Assembly: GCA_028277405.1 (NCBI GenBank)
Contig: JANQGH010000100.1
Location: 434,001-498,000, forward strand
Direction: 5' to 3'
From: Alphaproteobacteria bacterium
Lineage (GTDB): Bacteria > Pseudomonadota > Alphaproteobacteria > DSM-16000 > Inquilinaceae
DNA: 64,000 bases
The notes below the pieces were generated by a model that saw nothing but the letters and a program-made list of their open reading frames with translations, was not told where the DNA came from and ran no database searches. Positions 59,670-64,000 of this stretch are shown piece by piece. The position numbers and the translations under genes were made by a program. Numbering within the stretch: the stretch's first letter is position 1; each line of letters starts with the position of its first letter.

Positions 59670-60745
59670 AAGTCGGCATCATCGGGGCCAGTTTTGCCCG
59701 CGACGCCTATCTGCCCGCCTTCACCTATATCGACGACGCCGAGGTGGTCGCGCTTGCCTCCGGCCGCATCGACAGCGCCCGCGCGGCGGCGGAACCCTAC
59801 GGCATCGCCCATGTCACCGACGATTGGCAGGCGATGCTGGCCTCGCACGATCTCGACCTGGTCTGCATCGCCACGCCGACGGTGATGCATGCGCCGATGA
59901 CGTTGGCTGCGCTGGAAAACGGGGCGCATGTCCTGTGCGAAAAGCCGACCGCCATGAACGCGGGCGAGGCGGGCGAGATGCTGCGCGCGGCCGAGGCGGC
60001 GGGCCGGCTGCACATGATCGACCACGAACTGCGCTTCAACCCCAGCCGCATGCGCATCGCCGAACTGATCCATGGCGGCGATCTGGGCGAGATCCGGCAC
60101 GTCAACATCGCCAATATCGGCGCCTCCTGGAACGATCCGGCCAGCCGGCCCAAGGGGGATTGGTGGTCCGACGCGGCCATGGGCGGCGGCCGGTTGGGCG
60201 CCAACGGCTCGCACCAGGTGGACATGCTGCGCTGGTGGCTGGGCGAACCCGCCGCCGTCATCGGCCAGGCGCTGACGGTCGTGCCGGACCGCATCGACAA
60301 GGCGACCGGCGAGGCCTGGACCGCAACCGCGGACGACCTTGCCTATCTGATGCTGGAAATGCAGTCCGGCGCGTTGGCGCAGGTCTTCATGAGTGGCGTC
60401 GCGGCCGCGAATATGGGCAATGAGACCCAGATTTTCGGGTCCAAGGGTACGCTGACGCTGTCGAACAGCGACGAGAAACTCTACTTCGCCAAGGCCGGGC
60501 AGAGCTTCGAGGATATCAGCGTCGACGACCCTCATGCCGGGCTCGACCGGCTGAACAAGGGCATCTGGAACGTCTCGGTTCTGGCCGCGCTGCAAGAGCT
60601 GGTCGGCGCCATCGCCGAAGGGCGCGCGTTGCGGCAGGGCGCCACGTTCGTCGACGGTCTGCGCAACCAAACGGTGCTCGACGCGGTCGTCCGCTCGACC
60701 AAGGATCGGCGCTGGCAGGATCTGGACTTCGAGGCGGCCGGCTGA
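59663..60745 (+). CDS. Gfo/Idh/MocA family oxidoreductase, copy 2
   Basis: 360 residues. GIIGASFARDAYLP at the N-terminus, EKPTAMNAGEAGEML near 93-107 with the lysine conserved, and ANGSHQVDMLRWWLGEP with the catalytic-region histidine near 190. It is distinct from copy 1 rather than a recent duplicate. ATG 59663 is chosen by conservation. Two tandem members often act on successive hydroxyls or on substrate and product of an epimerase. Confidence 0.9.
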   Translation: MLKVGIIGASFARDAYLPAFTYIDDAEVVALASGRIDSARAAAEPYGIAHVTDDWQAMLASHDLDLVCIATPTVMHAPMTLAALENGAHVLCEKPTAMNAGEAGEMLRAAEAAGRLHMIDHELRFNPSRMRIAELIHGGDLGEIRHVNIANIGASWNDPASRPKGDWWSDAAMGGGRLGANGSHQVDMLRWWLGEPAAVIGQALTVVPDRIDKATGEAWTATADDLAYLMLEMQSGALAQVFMSGVAAANMGNETQIFGSKGTLTLSNSDEKLYFAKAGQSFEDISVDDPHAGLDRLNKGIWNVSVLAALQELVGAIAEGRALRQGATFVDGLRNQTVLDAVVRSTKDRRWQDLDFEAAG

Positions 60746-61458
60746 TGCCGGCTCTGTCTGAACAGACGGTCCTGATCACCGGCGCGGCGCAAGGTCTTGG
60801 CGCCGCTGTCGCGCGGGTTTTCGGCCGGTCAGGTGCGCGGCTGATTCTGATGGATCGGGACGAAGCAGGTCTTGCGGCGGTGGCGAATGGCATCGGCGGC
60901 GCGGTCGAAACTCATGCAGTCGATCTTTCCGATGCGGCGGCGACGGAGGCGGCACTTGCCCAACTCGGCGGTCCGGTCGACGCGCTGATCCACAACGCCG
61001 CGATCTTGAAGCCCAAGCCGATCGACGCGGAAAGCCTCGCGTCGTTCCGCGCCACGCTCGACGTCGGCATCCAGGCCGCGTTCCAGCTCACACAGGCGGT
61101 CTGGCCCGCCATGAAGGCGCGGGGCGGCGGCGCCCTGGTCTTCGTGTCCTCGCAGTCTGGCATCAAGGGCTTCGTCGACGAGACAGCCTACTGCGCCGCC
61201 AAACATGCGCTTGAGGGCTTTTCCAAGTGCCTCGCCCTGGAAGGTGCGGCGCACGGCATCCTGTCCTGCACGATCACGCCGGGCAAGGCGATGCACACGC
61301 CGATGTCGGAACGCAACTACCCGCCGGAACTGAAGGCGGAATGGGTCGACCCGGAACGGCTCGCGCCCGCCTTCGTCGAGATCGCGACCAAACGGGACAT
61401 GGGGCTGAGCGGGCAACGGCTGAACGCCTGGACCCTGTCAGAGCCCGAGGCCGCCTGA
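60745..61458 (+). CDS. Short-chain dehydrogenase/reductase
   Basis: 237 residues of the classical SDR family. TGAAQGLG at 12-19 binds the cofactor, NAAI near 88, the serine in VFVSSQSG, and Tyr149/Lys153 (AYCAAK) complete the active site. ATG 60745 shares a base with the preceding stop (TGATG). It closes the redox block and is followed after 72 bases by the M14 gene. Confidence 0.9.
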   Translation: MPALSEQTVLITGAAQGLGAAVARVFGRSGARLILMDRDEAGLAAVANGIGGAVETHAVDLSDAAATEAALAQLGGPVDALIHNAAILKPKPIDAESLASFRATLDVGIQAAFQLTQAVWPAMKARGGGALVFVSSQSGIKGFVDETAYCAAKHALEGFSKCLALEGAAHGILSCTITPGKAMHTPMSERNYPPELKAEWVDPERLAPAFVEIATKRDMGLSGQRLNAWTLSEPEAA

Positions 61459-61530
61459 CGCGGGCCACCGAAAACAACGACGCCAATTCAGGATACTCCG
61501 GTCAGCCATAGCCGCCAGAAAGGACCCACC

Positions 61531-63207
61531 ATGCCCAAGGTCGAGATCGCCTTCGACAGCTACTACACCTACGATGAGATGACCGCGCATCTGCAAGCCC
61601 TGGCGGCGGCCTATCCCAAGCTCTGCACGTTGCGGTCTATCGCCACCAGCTTTCGCGGGCGCGATGTCTGGGCGGTCGAGATCACCAACCCGGACACCGG
61701 CCCGGCGGCGGACAAGCCGGGCTATTACATCGACGCCCAGATCCATGCCGAGGAACACGCCACCAGCGCCACGGCGCTCTATGCCGTCTGGTATCTCCTG
61801 ACCAACTACGGCAGCGACCCCAAGGTGACGCGCCTGGTGGATAGCCAAGCCTTCTACATCCTGCCCCGCATCAATCCCGACGGCGCCGAATACGCGCTGA
61901 CCGCGCCGTATTACCCCTGGTGCGGCAACGGTCGATGCCTGCCGGGTGAGGATCGGATCGATGGCCTGATCGCCCAAGATATCAATGGCGACGGCTATAT
62001 CGTGCAAATGCGGGTCCCTGACCCGAAGGGCGAGTGGAAGGCGGATCCCGACGAACCGCGCATTCTGGTGCTGCGCGAGCCCGGCGAGGAAGGCGGCGAG
62101 TATTACCGCGTCTACCCCGAGGGCGTGATCGAGAATTATGACGGCGTCCACGTCCAGATCGACCCGCAGCAAGACGGCAACATGAACCGCAACTTCCCGA
62201 TCAACTGGTCGCCGCGGGAGTATGGTGCCGGCGAATACCCGTTCTCCGAGCCTGAGGCGATGGGCATGGGGCGGTTCATCCTCGACCACCCCAACATCGC
62301 TGGTATGTGCGCTTATCATACCCATGGCGGCATCATCCTGCGCCCTTCGATGATGAAGGTCGATGCGGAGATGAGCCCGCCCGATCTCGCGCTCTACAAG
62401 GCGCTCGGCGCGGTTGGTGAGAAGCTGACCGGCTATCCCACGATCTCGACCTATGAGGACTTCACGCCCGACAAGTCCAAGGCCAGGCATGGCAGCCTGA
62501 AGGACTGGGTCTATGAAGAGATGGGGATCATCTGCTTTTCGACCGAACTGTGGGATCTGGAACGCACTGCCGGTGTGAAGAAAGAGGGCTATTACAATCT
62601 CGGGCCCAGAGATGCCGAGACCCAGCGCCTCGTCTTCGATTGGGTGGTCGAGAATGTCGGGGAGCATGGCTACCGCGATTGGGAACCGTTCGATCACCCC
62701 CAGCTTGGCCCGGTCGAGATCGGCGGCATGGTCTATATCTGGAGCTATCGCAACCCGCCCGGCGCCTTGCTGAAGGACATCTGCCACAACAACGTGATGT
62801 TCAACCTGGAACACGCCGCCGCCGCGCCGCGCGTGCTGGTCGACGAGGTGACGGCGGAACCGCTCGGTGCGGATCTCTGGAAAGTCACGGCAGTGGTGTC
62901 GAACCACGGTTATCTGCCGACGAACCTGTCGGACGTGGCCGTTCAGAACGGAGTCGCCAAACCGGTCGGCGTTACCCTCGACTGTACGGCGTCAGCGCTG
63001 GTGATGAACCCGGGCAAGGTTGATCTCGGCAACCTGGCCGGCCGGAACGAGCGCCGATACACCTACTCCAACTGGGGCCAGCAATGGTCTCCGGTTTCGA
63101 AAAAGCTCGAATGGCTGGTGCGCGCCGAAGGGACCGACGCTTCGGTCACGGTCACGTCGCGATCTGAAAAGGGCGGCACGCACCGTCAGACCCTGCAGCT
63201 TGCCTGA
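61531..63207 (+). CDS. M14-family zinc carboxypeptidase-like protein
   Basis: 558 residues. The N-terminal half is an M14 catalytic domain: His72 and Glu75 in IHAEEHATSA, the third ligand histidine in YHTHGG near 263, and the catalytic glutamate in CFSTELWDLE near 338. The C-terminal 150 residues form a probable beta-rich domain (TAVVSNHGYLPTNL). No signal peptide is seen, so it is probably cytoplasmic. AAAGGA precedes ATG 61531. Substrates may be peptide-like amides from the same pathway. Confidence 0.87.
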   Translation: MPKVEIAFDSYYTYDEMTAHLQALAAAYPKLCTLRSIATSFRGRDVWAVEITNPDTGPAADKPGYYIDAQIHAEEHATSATALYAVWYLLTNYGSDPKVTRLVDSQAFYILPRINPDGAEYALTAPYYPWCGNGRCLPGEDRIDGLIAQDINGDGYIVQMRVPDPKGEWKADPDEPRILVLREPGEEGGEYYRVYPEGVIENYDGVHVQIDPQQDGNMNRNFPINWSPREYGAGEYPFSEPEAMGMGRFILDHPNIAGMCAYHTHGGIILRPSMMKVDAEMSPPDLALYKALGAVGEKLTGYPTISTYEDFTPDKSKARHGSLKDWVYEEMGIICFSTELWDLERTAGVKKEGYYNLGPRDAETQRLVFDWVVENVGEHGYRDWEPFDHPQLGPVEIGGMVYIWSYRNPPGALLKDICHNNVMFNLEHAAAAPRVLVDEVTAEPLGADLWKVTAVVSNHGYLPTNLSDVAVQNGVAKPVGVTLDCTASALVMNPGKVDLGNLAGRNERRYTYSNWGQQWSPVSKKLEWLVRAEGTDASVTVTSRSEKGGTHRQTLQLA

Positions 63208-63325
63208 TGTACCGGCTGGAGGCGGCGCCGAAAGTGTAAGAGGGGACCAAGGCTCGCCGCTTGGCCGCCATGCTCTTCCGGCGCCATTGCCCGACCGGCT
63301 CTGCGCTAGGGATGGATTGCGATCC

Positions 63326-63341
63326 GTGGTAGCGTGACCAC
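63326..63341. promoter_or_regulatory. LacI-type operator candidate
   Basis: GTGGTAGCGTGACCAC: 5-bp arms GTGGT/ACCAC around a centre with the CG step typical of LacI-family operators. It ends 43 bases before the LacI-family gene, so autoregulation is likely. Confidence 0.5.
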
Positions 63342-63383
63342 TTGTCTTCAGGCAACCAGTGTCGCGACCGCTACTTGGCCGGA

Positions 63384-64000
63384 ATGACCAAACGGATTAC
63401 GTCAAAACAACTTGCGGAGTTCGCCGGCGTTTCACCCGCCACGATCTCAAGGGCCTTTTCGGCTGGCTCCCGCATTAGCGAGTCGACCCGCGATCGCGTG
63501 CTGTCGATCGCGCGGGAGTACAATTATCACCCGAACGCCATTGCGCGGTCCCTGAACAACAGCCGGTCGGACCTGGTGGCGATCGTGGTGAACGCCGTTG
63601 CCAACCCGTGCGAAGCCGAACAGCTTCAGAAGCTGGTTCAGCACCTGCAGCGGCGTGGGCTGCTGCCGATCCTCTTGTCCTGCGCCGGACATGAAGACCG
63701 GTTGCAGCTCATGCGCAGCGCGTCCGCCTACCAGGTGGACCAGGTCGTGGTGTTTTCGGACATGGTCTCGCTCGACGACGCGGTGCAGATCTTTCGGTCC
63801 TCAAGGCCGATCATTGTGACCTTGGAGCCGGTGGACGACACACGCGTGTCCCAGCTGCGCGTCGACGGGTCGAGGGCGGTCCAAGAGGTGATCGACAAGG
63901 CGGTCGGCGATGGGCGTCGCCATTTCGCCTACATCACCGGGCGGGAGTCGAGCTGGATCGACAAGCAGCGCAAACAGTGGTTTACGACGGCGCTCGAAAA
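63384..64000 (+). CDS. LacI-family transcriptional regulator (3' end outside window)
   Basis: 205 codons are visible, open to the window edge. The N-terminal HTH ITSKQLAEFAGVSPATISRA and hinge helix PNAIARSLNNSRS are typical, followed by a periplasmic-binding-protein-like effector domain (DLVAIVVNAVANP, DQVVVFSDMV, HFAYITGRES). Start ATG 63384 lies 176 bases after the M14 gene stop. It probably controls the sugar- or polyol-type redox genes on one side or genes beyond the right edge. Confidence 0.9.
   Translation, partial: MTKRITSKQLAEFAGVSPATISRAFSAGSRISESTRDRVLSIAREYNYHPNAIARSLNNSRSDLVAIVVNAVANPCEAEQLQKLVQHLQRRGLLPILLSCAGHEDRLQLMRSASAYQVDQVVVFSDMVSLDDAVQIFRSSRPIIVTLEPVDDTRVSQLRVDGSRAVQEVIDKAVGDGRRHFAYITGRESSWIDKQRKQWFTTALE

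Noticed and set aside
1..64000. tRNA, rRNA, CRISPR, prophage or biosynthetic gene cluster
   Set aside because: Reading through the gaps and genes gave no cloverleaf, rRNA core motif, regularly spaced repeats, phage structural gene or NRPS/PKS-type enzyme.

Overview
The window is GC-rich DNA with strong G/C preference at third codon positions, dense gene packing and many four-base stop/start overlaps. Gene content (TRAP and ABC uptake systems, FCD-type GntR regulators, family III CoA-transferases, HyuA/HyuB, DctPQM) fits an alphaproteobacterium, perhaps Rhodospirillales-like; that is inference from content and codon use only. I see no rRNA, tRNA, CRISPR array, transposase or phage gene. Almost everything is uptake or catabolism of small nitrogen-, phosphorus- or sulfur-containing organics.

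Layout. (1) 1-8.1 kb: an oligopeptide-type ABC transporter (binding protein cut by the window edge) translationally coupled to a phosphonate module: FAD-dependent amine oxidoreductase, phosphonoacetaldehyde hydrolase PhnX, and a PhnZ-like HD oxygenase. (2) 8.2-19.5 kb: divergent isochorismatase-fold hydrolase and GntR regulator, a ribose-type ABC transporter, HyuA/HyuB, a divergent YrdC-domain protein and a second isochorismatase-fold hydrolase; together they resemble the N-methylhydantoin to N-carbamoylsarcosine to sarcosine route. (3) 19.5-26.6 kb: a helix-turn-helix/coiled-coil protein, CoA-transferase, HMG-CoA-lyase-like enzyme, amidase, and an IclR / CoA-transferase / Gln-type thiol dioxygenase operon that looks like 3-mercaptopropionate catabolism. 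(4) 26.8-34.4 kb: a TRAP transporter convergent with a five-gene operon (two glutathione transferases, two PuuE-like deacetylase-fold proteins, MmgE/PrpD). (5) 34.9-51.1 kb: a second oligopeptide ABC system split between divergent operons, its GntR regulator, and an eight-gene catabolic operon with two DUF4438 proteins, an LDH2-type dehydrogenase, a creatinase-like M24 protein, two amidohydrolases, an aminotransferase and an uncharacterised barrel protein. (6) 51.4-63.2 kb, plus strand: M32 carboxypeptidase, second aminotransferase, a disrupted VOC locus, aspartoacylase-like, PuuE-like and AllA-like genes, then an epimerase, two Gfo/Idh/MocA dehydrogenases, an SDR and an M14 carboxypeptidase. 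(7) The right edge holds the start of a LacI-family regulator.

Regulation. Two families of short palindromes sit in the intergenic gaps. Sites built on GTATAC lie at 8.9, 9.7, 13.9, 21.7 (two) and 34.6-34.7 kb (two); sites built on TTGTCGACAA lie at 37.46, 39.81 and 51.25 kb. The latter three each have a minus-strand TTGACA hexamer at nearly the same distance, so they look like one repeated promoter-operator unit. The two families divide the window between the two GntR regulators encoded in it (starts at 8953 and 37273). The most interesting candidate for an undescribed system is the 34.9-57.6 kb regulon, whose substrate I cannot name.
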